Shown one piece after another: positions 37,656 to 46,320 of a stretch of DNA of 64,000 nucleotides. Every line of letters begins with the position of its first letter. Position 1 is the first letter of the stretch. Where the stretch lies: contig NZ_LMLH01000010.1 in the NCBI RefSeq assembly GCF_001421885.1, forward strand, positions 45,482-109,481, in the 5' to 3' direction. The translations under genes were made by a program, and so were the position numbers. Below the pieces are notes generated by a model. It did no database searches. It saw only the letters and a list, made by a program, of their open reading frames with translations, and was not told the origin of the DNA. The DNA comes from Pseudomonas sp. Leaf48 (GTDB lineage Bacteria > Pseudomonadota > Gammaproteobacteria > Pseudomonadales > Pseudomonadaceae).

Positions 37656-40106
37656 TTATTTTCCAGGCGTCAACGTCAGTCGCGCCGTGCCATACGCCTT
37701 GTCGTAATTTTGCGACTGCATCGGCAGGCTCATGTACTGCCCCTTCAACCACGGATCAATGCTGTTGAGGTAGTTAGGGCTCGCCGGATTGCCGGACTGG
37801 CCTGTGCCGTTCTGAGCCATCAGCGGCTCGGTCTGGCTGAAGTCGACGATAAATCGCATGGCTGGTGCCAGGGTGGTGTTGAAGTCCTGGCCCCAGGCGA
37901 ATGCGGCAGTATTGAGGGTGCTCTGGTCGCCGCCGGCCGGCAGCGGCCCGCGCACGTTCTGGCCGCCGGCGTTTATCCATTCGTAGCGATGCAGCTTGCC
38001 CCACTGCCAGGCCTTGTGATCGGCGCCCAGCAGGCTGTCGCCGGCGCTGATCGCAGCAGCCAGGCTGCGCGCGAGGATGGCCGGCTTGTCTTCCTTCTGT
38101 GCGGTGCGTACGTCATCCCAGAACGGACTGTCCTCGCGCGCCAGCAAATGATCGGCCTGGGCGGCATAGGACAACTTGCCGTTGGCGACAAAGGCTTGCC
38201 ACGCCGGGCTGCTTTGCGGGCCCAGTTCATCGAGGAAAATCTGCTTGCTGCTTTCCTCAAGGAGCAGCTCGTAGATCGCCGCGTCGGTGGAAGTCGCACT
38301 GACCTTGCCGTCGAATGCCATCAAGCGGCTGTAGGCCTCGCGGGCCTTGGCGCTATCGGCTGCCGGTAAAGCATTGATGGCCTGTTTCAGCGGCTGGGAC
38401 ATGCCTGGCGCTTCGAACATTTTCTTCAGTTTGGCGGCGAACGTTGTGGTCTGGTCGTACTGCATGGCGATCATGCTGCGACTGTCGTGTTTGCCTGCGC
38501 CGGCCAGTTCGGCCATGCGCTCGCCACGTTCCGGAGCCGCCCACGAGTTGGACAACTGCATGCCGTAGCCATGGGGAATGACCCGCTGGTTGGCGGTGCC
38601 GAGCCAGCCCTGGGCCGGGTCCTGATCGTAAGGATGGAGCATCGGGTCGGCGTAACCGTCCCAATCGTAGCGCCCCTCGGAGCCGGGCGATGGCAGCAGG
38701 CCTTCACCTTCGCGGCGGTTGGGATAGCGACCGGTGACTTGCCAGCCGATATTGCTGGCGTCGGCGAACACCAGGTTCAGTGCGATGGCGCGAATCTCGC
38801 GGCTGGCATCCGAGGCTTTCTCGACGCTCTGGGCGCGGGTCAGGTCGAACAACGCATCCAGGGTTTTGTCGTCGGTGAAGCCCGGCGTCTGCAAGGCCAG
38901 ACCGAAACCATTGGCCAGAGCTGTGCCTTGGGCGCTGTTGAGCAGCGGGCCGTGACGGGTTTCGTACACGGCTTCGCGAATCGGTCGCTGGCCTTTGACG
39001 AAGTAAGTTTCGTTGCGCACGATCGCCGGCTGCCATTTGCCGTTGGTTTCGTAGGTCAGTGCGTTGCCCTGGCGCTTGATTTTCTCCAGGAACAGATCCT
39101 GGTTATCGCCCATGACCGAAGTCATGCTCCACGCCACTTTGCCGTTGAAACCACCCAGAACCATCGGCAAGCCGGCGATGGTCACGCCAGAAGCTTGATA
39201 CTTCGGCGCGCGGATCTGCACGTAGCTGAACAACGACGGCGCGCCCAGCGGGCCATGGCTGTCGCTGGCCAGCAGGCTTTTGCCACTGCGGCTGCGTTGC
39301 GGGGCGATGGCCCAGTTGTTCGACGAGGTGGCGCCCAGCAGGTTCAGGTCAGACAGTTGCCCCGTGGCTTTATTGATCTGCGCCAGCCCAGGGATTTGCC
39401 CGTTGAGCTTGATGCCCTGGAGTTTTTCGCTTTCGGCCAGCGGCAATTTTTCGTCGGGGGCGGAGGGGCTCAACCAGGCCAGTTTGTCGGTGGTGACGGT
39501 TTGCGCCAGCACCAGCGAGGCAATTTCTTCCGGCAGGTTGGCCGACTGGCTGAAGTTCAGCAGGCAGAAAATCAGCGCCGAATCTTCCGGCCGCCAGTAT
39601 TCAGGCTTGTAGCCGGTGGCAACGAGGTCCGCTGGCAGTTTGTCGCGGTAACGGAAAAGGTAGGCGTTGACCCCGCGGGCATAGACTTCGAAGAAGCGTT
39701 TGAGACGCGGCGAAGAGGCCTTGTACAGCTCGCCGGCGCTTTTCTTCAGGTTGACCGCACGCATGTAGCGGTCGGCATCCAGCAGATCCGCACCGGACAT
39801 TTCGGCCAAACGGCCCTGGGCCAGCAGGCGCAGGGTGACCATCTGCGTGATGCGATCGCTGGCGTGCACGTAACCGAGGGCGAACAGGGCGTCGTGGAAG
39901 CTGCTGCTTTCGATCAACGGCATGCCCATGGCATTGCGCCGCACCGAAACGTTCTGCGCCAAACCTTTGAGCGGCTGTACGCCGGAGGCCGGCGGGAGGG
40001 TGTCCTGGGCATTGAAAGTCTGACAACCGGTCAGGCTCAAAACGCCAGCGACTGCTGCGGCAACGCCGAACCGGGGTAGAAAATGAGTAAGGGCTGGCGA
40101 GGCCAT
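37656..40106 (-). CDS. Penicillin acylase-family Ntn hydrolase (AHL acylase-like)
   Basis: Ntn hydrolase of 816 residues, made as one precursor that self-cleaves. The beta-subunit nucleophile is the Ser in G-A-T-S-S262-N-N-W, matching the S-N-x-W start of penicillin acylase beta chains, with alpha-chain-like sequence before it. The N-terminus has LSLTGC at residues 23-28, a good lipobox, so it may be membrane-anchored rather than freely periplasmic. Relatives include the acyl-homoserine-lactone acylases PvdQ, QuiP and HacB; substrate cannot be read here. AGGAG lies 7-8 bases before the ATG. Confidence 0.88.
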   Translation of the reverse strand: MASPALTHFLPRFGVAAAVAGVLSLTGCQTFNAQDTLPPASGVQPLKGLAQNVSVRRNAMGMPLIESSSFHDALFALGYVHASDRITQMVTLRLLAQGRLAEMSGADLLDADRYMRAVNLKKSAGELYKASSPRLKRFFEVYARGVNAYLFRYRDKLPADLVATGYKPEYWRPEDSALIFCLLNFSQSANLPEEIASLVLAQTVTTDKLAWLSPSAPDEKLPLAESEKLQGIKLNGQIPGLAQINKATGQLSDLNLLGATSSNNWAIAPQRSRSGKSLLASDSHGPLGAPSLFSYVQIRAPKYQASGVTIAGLPMVLGGFNGKVAWSMTSVMGDNQDLFLEKIKRQGNALTYETNGKWQPAIVRNETYFVKGQRPIREAVYETRHGPLLNSAQGTALANGFGLALQTPGFTDDKTLDALFDLTRAQSVEKASDASREIRAIALNLVFADASNIGWQVTGRYPNRREGEGLLPSPGSEGRYDWDGYADPMLHPYDQDPAQGWLGTANQRVIPHGYGMQLSNSWAAPERGERMAELAGAGKHDSRSMIAMQYDQTTTFAAKLKKMFEAPGMSQPLKQAINALPAADSAKAREAYSRLMAFDGKVSATSTDAAIYELLLEESSKQIFLDELGPQSSPAWQAFVANGKLSYAAQADHLLAREDSPFWDDVRTAQKEDKPAILARSLAAAISAGDSLLGADHKAWQWGKLHRYEWINAGGQNVRGPLPAGGDQSTLNTAAFAWGQDFNTTLAPAMRFIVDFSQTEPLMAQNGTGQSGNPASPNYLNSIDPWLKGQYMSLPMQSQNYDKAYGTARLTLTPGK

Positions 40107-40279
40107 GGCAAAGCTCCTGCGGGGTGGTAGCGCAATAAAGGCGCTACGTTAGTGAGCAGGCGATGGCCGCGCAAGCGGGGCAAGAAGTTATTTCAGGATT
40201 TGTCAGATGAAGCGCAAAAATATCGCGCTTGTCAGTCACGGGGAGTAATGCTGAAGTGGAGCAAATCCAATGATTGTGC

Positions 40280-40855
40280 ATGAGTACAGTAGGCATGGAG
40301 CTCCAGGCAAACGCAGCGCTGATCATCATCGATCAACAAAAAGGCATCCTGCATCCCCGGCTCGGTCGGCGAAATAATGCCCAGGCCGAAGAACGCATGC
40401 TGGAGCTGCTGGGGCAATGGCGGCGCAGCGCTCGGCCGGTGATTCATGTGCAGCACTTGTCCCGGTCAGAAGATTCGGTGTTCTGGCCGCAGCAATCGGG
40501 AGTTGAATTTCAGCAACGTTTTGCGCCACAACACGGGGAATGGCTGATCCAGAAGCAGGTTCCGGACGCGTTTTGCGCCACCGGGCTTGAGGCGAAGTTG
40601 CGCGATGCACAGATCGGGCAGTTGATCATCGTCGGCGTGGCCACCCACAACTCGGTGGAATCCACAGCGCGTACGGCGGGCAACCTGGGGTTTGATGCCT
40701 GGGTGGTGGAGGATGCGTGCTTTACCTTCGACAAGGCCGACTACTTTGGTAAGGCGCATTCAGCCGAGGAGGTTCATGCAATGTCGCTGGGGAATTTGCA
40801 TGGCGAATATGCAACGGTCGTCAGCACCGGGCTCATTCTGAAAGCTGGCCGGTAA
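40280..40855 (+). CDS. Isochorismatase-like hydrolase with Ser in place of catalytic Cys
   Basis: Isochorismatase-fold protein of about 191 residues. The family triad positions are D18 (LIIIDQQ), K92 (LIQKQVPDAF) and the nucleophile site in VGVATHNS125VESTA. Most cysteine hydrolases have Cys there; Ser is found in true isochorismatases such as PhzD, so this need not be dead. No isochorismate pathway gene is adjacent. The start is uncertain: ATG at 40280 or 40295, neither with a strong ribosome-binding site. Confidence 0.82.
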   Translation: MSTVGMELQANAALIIIDQQKGILHPRLGRRNNAQAEERMLELLGQWRRSARPVIHVQHLSRSEDSVFWPQQSGVEFQQRFAPQHGEWLIQKQVPDAFCATGLEAKLRDAQIGQLIIVGVATHNSVESTARTAGNLGFDAWVVEDACFTFDKADYFGKAHSAEEVHAMSLGNLHGEYATVVSTGLILKAGR

Positions 40856-40867
40856 CCAGCGCGAGCC

Positions 40868-40968
40868 AGTTCGCCGCAAAGGGATTGCCAGCTCCCACAG
40901 GATCGGCGGTGAACACAGGTCCTGTGTCAGGCGCAGTTCACTGTGGGAGCGGGCTTGCCCGCGAAGGC
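40868..40968. repeat. Divergent REP pair, one half degenerate
   Basis: An intact REP (CTGTGGGAGCGGGCTTGCCC, 40941-40968) is preceded by a degraded copy in the opposite orientation (ending AGCTCCCACAGG at about 40901). The pair is outward-facing, unlike the inward REPINs elsewhere here. Confidence 0.7.
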
Positions 40969-41003
40969 GATTCAACAGGCGAAGCAGACCTTCGCCCGAA
41001 GCA

Positions 41004-41213
41004 TCAAGCGCCGTGGCACTTCTTGAATTTCTTGCCGTTGCCGCATGGGCACGGATCGTTGCGGCCAACGTCTTTCAGGGCGTTGCGCACCGGCTCCTGG
41101 TGAGCGTGGCCGCAATTCGGGCCATGGACATGGCCGTGGTCGTGGTCATGATGATGGTCGTGATCATGATCGTGGTTGCAGTCAGGGCCATGGACATGAG
41201 GTTGCTGGGTCAT
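41004..41213 (-). CDS. His-rich SEC-C metal-binding protein
   Basis: A 69-residue protein in two parts: a His/Asp-rich N-terminus ([20 protein letters not shown], then [12 protein letters not shown]) and a C-terminal SEC-C zinc motif ([18 protein letters not shown]). The SEC-C motif normally ends SecA and helps bind SecB or ribosomes; the His/Cys-rich part suggests metal storage or delivery. GGAG precedes the ATG by 8 bases. It starts 5 bases after the LEA2 gene stop, the last gene of a four-gene operon. Confidence 0.9.
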   Translation of the reverse strand: MTQQPHVHGPDCNHDHDHDHHHDHDHGHVHGPNCGHAHQEPVRNALKDVGRNDPCPCGNGKKFKKCHGA

Positions 41214-41218
41214 CGGGG

Positions 41219-41704
41219 TTACTCCGGAATTAAATCGGCGGGGATTATCACGCCATTACGCGCCAGGTGCACGTAGTGGGCGATGAATAAACCGGTTTCC
41301 ATTTCACCGTCCAGACGATAGGGAATGGACTTCTTGGGATTTTTCAGGTGTTTGACCAGGTCACGGACCTTTGGCCACAGGTTCGTGCGGATCGGCACCT
41401 TGAAATAGGCGCTGTGTTTGGGGCCGACGGTAAACCAGTGTTCGTACTCGCCTTCGGCCAGCAAAATCTCCGCCAGATGAATGCGGTATTCCAGGCCGCG
41501 TACGGTCAGGTCGCTGTCATTGGGATTGTCGACGCGAAAGTGCAGGATGAATTTCTGATCCAGCAGTCTGGCGCGCACGACTTCGACCTTCACCAAATGA
41601 ACCTCGGGCTCCAGAGCATCGTCGCTGAACCATGACGCACAGCCACTGAGCCCCAGGAACAGGAGCAGGGCGAACAGATGAAACGCGGTGGGCCGGATGG
41701 TCAT
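41219..41704 (-). CDS. LEA type-2 (WHy-domain) lipoprotein
   Basis: Predicted lipoprotein of 161 residues: lipobox LGLSGC near residue 22, then a WHy/LEA14-like beta-sandwich domain with the pattern [20 protein letters not shown], which matches the family core N-P-N. Bacterial LEA2 proteins are linked to stress or desiccation, but the function here is unknown. Part of the operon 42729 to 41004. Confidence 0.85.
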   Translation of the reverse strand: MTIRPTAFHLFALLLFLGLSGCASWFSDDALEPEVHLVKVEVVRARLLDQKFILHFRVDNPNDSDLTVRGLEYRIHLAEILLAEGEYEHWFTVGPKHSAYFKVPIRTNLWPKVRDLVKHLKNPKKSIPYRLDGEMETGLFIAHYVHLARNGVIIPADLIPE

Positions 41705-41750
41705 GGTGGTGGTTCTCCCTTGCCCCCCAGTCTAGCCGCTGAATGTCACA

Positions 41751-42227
41751 TCAAACGCTGAAGTAACCCGCGCAACACTTTTTGAATTTCTGTCCGCTGG
41801 CACACGGGCAGGCATCGTTGCGACCCGCTTTGAGCGCTACGGTAGGGTCGATGAAATACCAGTGCCCGGCGTTCTGCACGAACGATGAACGCTCGCGATG
41901 GCTGTGCTCGCCGGTGCTGTCATGCCAGCGCGCGGTGAAGGTCACGAACGCATGTTCGGGCTGACCGCCGAGGACTTCGGAGCTTTCCACCTCAAGCCCC
42001 AGCCAGGTGCTTTGGGCGCTCCAGTCGCTGATCGATTGACGGTCCAGGCCAGCTTGTTGCGCGGGCAGGGTGGTCGCCACCAGGTAGTCGACCAGGCCCA
42101 GCACATAGGCGCTGTAACGCGAACGCATCAAGGCTTCTGCGCACGGAGCCGGGTGGCCGGCGTGATAATGACCGCAGCAGGCGTCGAGCAGGGTACCGCT
42201 GCCGCAAGGGCAAATGGGTGTACTCAT
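41751..42227 (-). CDS. YchJ-family SEC-C protein
   Basis: The 158-residue protein begins with a Cys-rich zinc motif ([17 protein letters not shown]), has a central NTF2-like YchJ domain ([20 protein letters not shown], then [10 protein letters not shown]), and ends with a SEC-C motif ([20 protein letters not shown]). Function unknown. The ATG at 42227 fits the family start [11 protein letters not shown]; the frame is open 28 codons further. It begins 4 bases after the upstream DUF6231 gene stop. Confidence 0.9.
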   Translation of the reverse strand: MSTPICPCGSGTLLDACCGHYHAGHPAPCAEALMRSRYSAYVLGLVDYLVATTLPAQQAGLDRQSISDWSAQSTWLGLEVESSEVLGGQPEHAFVTFTARWHDSTGEHSHRERSSFVQNAGHWYFIDPTVALKAGRNDACPCASGQKFKKCCAGYFSV

Positions 42228-42231
42228 TGCG

Positions 42232-42729
42232 TTACCACCAATATTTCCCGAAGTTTTCCGGATTGGCCCAGAAGCGAGAATTAAGCCAGTCGGGCACTTG
42301 TTTGTATTCAAGCAGATCGTAAGTGAACAAGGTCAATTGCTGTTCTTCGCGCTCAAAACGCTCGCTGGCTTGCAGGGCCAGGGAGAAAAAGTCGGTCTCC
42401 TGCCAACCACAGGCTGCCAGATCCGCCAGCACCGCGATACGGCTGGCATTGAGATTTCGAATGCCGCCCAACAGGTTCAGGCCTTCGCGCTTGGGCAGAT
42501 GCTCCAGGCAATCGACCACCAGCGCCAGGTCGAAGCGCCGGGCTGCCAGCTCGGCAGGCAGTGCTCCGGGCGGGGCGCAGGCGACGCAGCTGTCCGGGTG
42601 CGCGAGTTTGAAAGCCTCCAGCGCCGGGAACTCGCTGGCGCCAATCAGCAAGAGGCGCGCAGGTGCGTAGCGGTCCAGTAAGGCGGCCAGTGCCTGTTGC
42701 GGCGTGCGTGAAGAAATACCTGCAGTCAT
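42232..42729 (-). CDS. DUF6231-type protein, methyltransferase-like fold
   Basis: A 165-residue cytoplasmic protein with Rossmann-like features: [18 protein letters not shown] near residue 25 and [20 protein letters not shown] near residue 66, reminiscent of SAM methyltransferase motifs I and IV but without a clear G-x-G. It ends NFGKYWW. The true start is the ATG at 42729 with GAGGA upstream. First gene of the operon with YchJ, LEA2 and SEC-C proteins, divergent from the OmpA lipoprotein. Confidence 0.75.
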   Translation of the reverse strand: MTAGISSRTPQQALAALLDRYAPARLLLIGASEFPALEAFKLAHPDSCVACAPPGALPAELAARRFDLALVVDCLEHLPKREGLNLLGGIRNLNASRIAVLADLAACGWQETDFFSLALQASERFEREEQQLTLFTYDLLEYKQVPDWLNSRFWANPENFGKYWW

Positions 42730-42918
42730 CAAAGTTCCTCAATCAGATCTGCCAAGACTAGCCTGCCTGAACGTCCGGGCCTAGAGCGTCTGTTCGGCAT
42801 AACCAGGAACCTGTCGTAAATACACTGTTAAACAGCCTGACCCTTTTCTGGCGGAGTTTAATACTCGGGTCTTTACTACGTGAATCGGTTCTAAGCCGAT
42901 CCCTCAGGAGAAAACTAG

Positions 42919-43608
42919 ATGAGCATAGTTCGGACAGCATTACCCTTGGTTCTGCTCACCAGTGTGTTGACTGGTTGTGCAGGTTTGCAGAAAACCGACT
43001 GGCCGACCTGTGCGGCGGTCGGAGGTGTCGTGGGTGCGGGCCTCGGTGCGACCGAAAGCTCGGCATGGGCCGGTTATGGCGCGCTGCTGGTGGGCGGCAC
43101 GGCCGCAGCCTATTGCTGGGTTCACGGTGATGGCGACGAAGACGGCGATGGTGTGCCGGACAGCCGCGACAAGTGCCCTGGTACGCCTAAAGGCGTAACG
43201 GTAGATGCTAACGGTTGCCCACCACCTGCTCCGGTGGTTGAAGAGGCGGTCGTGGTCAAGGAAGAAACCATCGTCATTCGCGATGTTCACTTCCAGTTCG
43301 ACAAAGCTACGCTCACCGAATCCGACAAGCAGGTTCTCGACAAGATTGCCACGCGCTTGAAAGCGGAAGCGCCTACTGCTCAATTGACCGTAACCGGCCA
43401 TACCGACAGCGTGGGCAGCGATACCTACAACCAGAAACTGTCGGATAAACGCGCCCACTCTGTGGTTGAGTATCTCATTGAGAGCGGCGTGCCACGCAGT
43501 AACTTCGTGTCCGTTGTAGGTGCCGGTGAAAGCCAGCCGGTTGCCGACAACTCCACCGCTGACGGCCGTGCACAGAACCGTCGCACCGAAATCAAAATTA
43601 ACCGCTAA
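42919..43608 (+). CDS. OmpA-family lipoprotein with TSP3 repeat (1)
   Basis: Outer-membrane lipoprotein of 229 residues: lipobox VLTGC (C20), a Gly-rich hydrophobic stretch (GGVVGAGLGATESSAWAGYG), an acidic calcium-type thrombospondin-3 motif (DGDEDGDGVPDSRDKCPGTP), a Pro/Val linker, and a C-terminal OmpA peptidoglycan-binding domain (GHTDSVGSDTYNQKLSDKRA, NRRTEIKINR). CAGGAG precedes the ATG by about 9 bases. It probably tethers the outer membrane to peptidoglycan. It is followed 89 bases later by a paralogue. Confidence 0.92.
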   Translation: MSIVRTALPLVLLTSVLTGCAGLQKTDWPTCAAVGGVVGAGLGATESSAWAGYGALLVGGTAAAYCWVHGDGDEDGDGVPDSRDKCPGTPKGVTVDANGCPPPAPVVEEAVVVKEETIVIRDVHFQFDKATLTESDKQVLDKIATRLKAEAPTAQLTVTGHTDSVGSDTYNQKLSDKRAHSVVEYLIESGVPRSNFVSVVGAGESQPVADNSTADGRAQNRRTEIKINR

Positions 43609-43614
43609 CCCCCT

Positions 43615-43645
43615 CGCATCCGCGGCTTGTGCAGTCGCGGATGCG
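43615..43645 (+). terminator. Hairpin between the two OmpA genes
   Basis: CGCATCCGCG/CGCGGATGCG stem with an 11-base loop, followed by GGTCTTTAC. Terminator-like with a weak T run, so read-through into the second gene is possible. Confidence 0.6.
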
Positions 43646-43697
43646 GGTCTTTACTCCTGTGTAACCGGTATTGGCCGGATACACAGGAGCTTTCAAT

Positions 43698-44414
43698 ATG
43701 ATCGTTCTCACAAGGACCGTCCTTCCGGTTCTGCTAATAGGCAGCCTGCTGACCGGCTGCGCTACTCACAGTGATGGCACTGCCCCCCTCAATCAAAGAA
43801 CCTGGCCTATCTGCAGCCTTATCGGCGGCCTGGTCGGTGGCGGCCTGGGCGCGATTGAAAGTGCCGCTTGGGCCGGTGGCGGTGCGGCGCTCGGCATTTT
43901 GACCGGCGGGTTGATCTGCTATGCCCAGGATGGTGACGAAGACGGTGACGGCGTGTTCGACCGCCGTGACCGCTGTCCCGATACACCAGCCGATACACCG
44001 GTCGAACATCACGGTTGCCCGGTGCCACAGTACCCTGTTGCGCAACCTGCCGAACCGGTGCCGGTCGAGGTCATCACCCTCAGCGATGCTGGCGATGTAC
44101 TGTTTGCCTTCGACCAGTCCGACCTCACGCCTACGGCCAAGAGTCAGTTGGACGACCTGATGGGCAAGCTGCAAGACGCCAGCGTGGTGAGCATCAAGGT
44201 AGTTGGTCATACCGATAGCGTAGGTTCGGACGAGTACAACCAGGGCTTGTCGGAGCGGCGCGCCAGCAGCGTGGCCGATTATCTCCTGAGTCAGGGGGTG
44301 GCGCCGAACAAACTCACCAGTGAAGGCAAGGGCGAGAGTCAGCCGGTGGCTGACAACGAAACAGATGAAGGCCGCGCGAAAAATCGTCGCGTAGAGCTGC
44401 ACATCAACCGCTGA
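43698..44414 (+). CDS. OmpA-family lipoprotein with TSP3 repeat (2)
   Basis: Paralogue of the preceding gene, 238 residues with the same order: lipobox SLLTGC (C21), Gly-rich stretch (LIGGLVGGGLGAIESAAWAG), DGDEDGDGVFDRRDRCPDTP motif, linker and OmpA domain (GHTDSVGSDEYNQGLSERRA, KNRRVELHINR). AGGAG lies 8 bases before the ATG. The tandem pair looks like a local duplication; the linkers have diverged more than the flanking domains. Confidence 0.92.
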   Translation: MIVLTRTVLPVLLIGSLLTGCATHSDGTAPLNQRTWPICSLIGGLVGGGLGAIESAAWAGGGAALGILTGGLICYAQDGDEDGDGVFDRRDRCPDTPADTPVEHHGCPVPQYPVAQPAEPVPVEVITLSDAGDVLFAFDQSDLTPTAKSQLDDLMGKLQDASVVSIKVVGHTDSVGSDEYNQGLSERRASSVADYLLSQGVAPNKLTSEGKGESQPVADNETDEGRAKNRRVELHINR

Positions 44415-44427
44415 GCCTTGAAATAGA

Positions 44428-44461
44428 GCCGTCGCACGTTAATTTAACGCGTGGCGACGGC
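44428..44461. other. Hairpin after the second OmpA gene
   Basis: GCCGTCGC/GCGACGGC outer stem with an inner GTTAA/TTAAC dyad. No T run follows, so Rho-independent termination is doubtful. Confidence 0.45.
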
Positions 44462-44562
44462 CGTTCGGCGGCCTCCATGAAGATATTTCCGTTGCCCTCT
44501 GGCTTATCCCGCGTGGAAGCCGTTACTGTGCGCGCAAAGAATAATATTTGTTGGGAGCGCGT

Positions 44563-44841
44563 ATGAAGGTGTTATGGGGGCTGGGCAAGTTATTGACCCT
44601 GCTGTTCTGGCTGGTGGTGCTGGTCAATCTGCTCGTGCCGTTCAGCTATCCGCTGCACCCGTTGGTCAATCTGGCCGGCGGCTTCCTGGCATTCATCCAT
44701 TTACTGGAAGTGCTGCTGTGCAACCGCAGCGTCAAATGGCGCGCCCATCCCTGGCTTGACCGTCTGAAGATCGTCATTTTCGGCGTATTCCACCTGCAAA
44801 CCATTCCGGCTCCTGCCACATCGAAGGCTTCCCATGCGTAA
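44563..44841 (+). CDS. DUF1145 membrane protein
   Basis: Inner-membrane protein of 92 residues with two hydrophobic helices (LLTLLFWLVVLVNLLVPFSY and LVNLAGGFLAFIHLLEVLLC) and a basic C-terminus. GGGAG lies 5-6 bases before the ATG. The end overlaps the start of the collagen-like gene by 8 bases, so the two are translationally linked. Function unknown. Confidence 0.85.
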   Translation: MKVLWGLGKLLTLLFWLVVLVNLLVPFSYPLHPLVNLAGGFLAFIHLLEVLLCNRSVKWRAHPWLDRLKIVIFGVFHLQTIPAPATSKASHA

Positions 44842-45592
44842 ACTCTGTCTGCTTGCCGCACTCGTAAGTCCATTGGCCAGCGCACAGGTGGTGAGCGTCG
44901 AAACCAATTCGCTGATGCGCCTGCCCAACACCGCCAGCACCCTGCAACTGGAGCGCCTGGAAGTGGCGGACTACGGGACGTTGCTGATTCCTGCGAACGT
45001 AACCGAAGTCACAGTGGGTGAACTGCACCTGGGCCACGAAGCGCGGATCGCCATCGTGCCCGGCGAACAGGCGCTGGCGCTGAAGGTGCATCGGGCCGAC
45101 CTTGCCGAAGGCAGCCAGATCACCGCGCGGGGTGCGCCGGGTACGTACGAGAAGGCTGCCCGTGCCGGGCGAAGTATTGATGTGCAGATAAAGTCACTGA
45201 ATGCACCGCAATTGTTGGTCGATGCTCGCGGTGGCGCGGGCGCGCCGGGGTTTGTCGGCCTCGACGGTGCCAACGGGCAGGCCCCGGGCTGCACCTGGGG
45301 CCAGGCCGGTCGCGGTGCCGATGGCAGCGATGGCAGTAACGGCCAGCCGGGGGCACCAGGCGCGCTGGTTAAACTGGCAGTGCCGCACGACTATCCGGCA
45401 GAACGCATCAAGGTCCAGGTGGCCGGCGGTGCCGGTGGTGCAGCCGGCCCTGGCGGCAAGCCGGGGGCGGGTGGCAAGGCCAAGGGCTGTCTCATTTATA
45501 ACGCCGATGGCGGCAAGAGCGGGCGCCCTGGTGCCGATGGTCAACCCGGGCCTGAAGGCGCGCCGGGTTCGGTGACGGTGCAGCGGTTGTAA
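44834..45592 (+). CDS. Exported collagen-like Gly-rich protein
   Basis: Secreted protein of 252 residues with a signal peptide (MRKLCLLAALVSPLASA). A beta-rich N-terminal part is followed from about residue 133 by Gly-rich triplets (GAGAPGFVGLDGANGQAPGC, GSDGSNGQPGAPG, GGAGGAAGPGGKPGAGGKAK, GRPGADGQPGPEGAPG). Two Cys (APGCTW and KGCLIY) lie inside the Gly-rich part. The G-x-y runs are short and interrupted, so a true triple helix is uncertain. Overlaps the DUF1145 gene. Confidence 0.78.
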   Translation: MRKLCLLAALVSPLASAQVVSVETNSLMRLPNTASTLQLERLEVADYGTLLIPANVTEVTVGELHLGHEARIAIVPGEQALALKVHRADLAEGSQITARGAPGTYEKAARAGRSIDVQIKSLNAPQLLVDARGGAGAPGFVGLDGANGQAPGCTWGQAGRGADGSDGSNGQPGAPGALVKLAVPHDYPAERIKVQVAGGAGGAAGPGGKPGAGGKAKGCLIYNADGGKSGRPGADGQPGPEGAPGSVTVQRL

Positions 45593-45613
45593 CCTGTTCC
45601 TTCGCGGGGCTTT

Positions 45614-45713
45614 TGTGGGAGCGAGCCTGCTCGCGATGGAGGCCAGCGATGGCCTGCACTGTCTGGATAACAGCGGTGAGTTTGAGAACATCGCGAGCAG
45701 GCTCGCTCCCACA
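45614..45713. repeat. Paired REP element (REPIN)
   Basis: Arms TGTGGGAGCGAGCCTGCTCG and inverted complement around ~55 bases, between the convergent collagen-like and CopD-like genes. Confidence 0.93.
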
Positions 45714-45756
45714 GTAATTCGCTGTCGGTGGGAGAGAGCCGGGTCAGGAGCAGCTT

Positions 45757-46221
45757 TTAAAGCGTCGGGCGTGCCGCGGCAATTGCAACCAGCACCAGAC
45801 CCACCAATAAATTGATCCCCACCAATCGACGAATCCGCCCCAGCACCGCCGCACCTGCCGGCCAATCCTGTGCGGTTACCGCCGTACGCAGTTCCGGCAA
45901 CATCAGCGCCTGAATACGGATAAACAGCGCCGTCATTACCACATACAAACCCATCATTACCTGCACATAACGTGGCGCGGCTTCAAAACCGTGGAACTGC
46001 ATGTGCAGCATGCCCACGCCGCTGACAGGCAGCAGTATCACGGCTGCCCAGACCCAACGGAAAAACCCCGGGAACACTTCTACCCATAACTTGAGCCGGG
46101 CAGGGCCCTCCAGCGCCTTGACTGCCGCGGGGCGCAGGACCATCCAGGCGAAAAACATGCCTCCGACCCAGACCAGTGCGGCGAGGACATGCAGGGTGTA
46201 AACGATGCCAAAAGGTGTCAT
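45757..46221 (-). CDS. CopD-like membrane protein
   Basis: Membrane protein of 154 residues with four predicted helices. Conserved His lie in helix 1 (YTLHVLAALVWVGGMFF) and in GVGMLHMQFHG, as in the CopD/heme-binding-like membrane domain. It lacks the extra N-terminal helices of full CopD. A role in copper or heme handling is possible but not shown. It diverges from dinG. Confidence 0.8.
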   Translation of the reverse strand: MTPFGIVYTLHVLAALVWVGGMFFAWMVLRPAAVKALEGPARLKLWVEVFPGFFRWVWAAVILLPVSGVGMLHMQFHGFEAAPRYVQVMMGLYVVMTALFIRIQALMLPELRTAVTAQDWPAGAAVLGRIRRLVGINLLVGLVLVAIAAARPTL

Positions 46222-46282
46222 TGGGGTACTCCGTTCTGCGCAGGATTCATTAGCGGGGTATGATAGCGGCCGAACCGAACCA

Positions 46283-46298
46283 CTGAAAATTTATCCAG
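46283..46298 (+). promoter_or_regulatory. Candidate LexA box upstream of dinG
   Basis: CTGAAAATTTATCCAG fits CTG-N10-CAG but is further from consensus than the recA and dinB boxes. It lies 23 bases upstream of the dinG ATG. dinG-type helicases are SOS genes in several gammaproteobacteria. Confidence 0.65.
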
Positions 46299-46320
46299 CG
46301 TTTTTTGCGCCCGACAATTC

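Noticed and set aside
38487..40079. Long plus-strand frame (530 codons) opposite the acylase gene
   Set aside because: The minus-strand Ntn hydrolase has all family motifs; the antisense frame has biased composition and no homology that I recognise.
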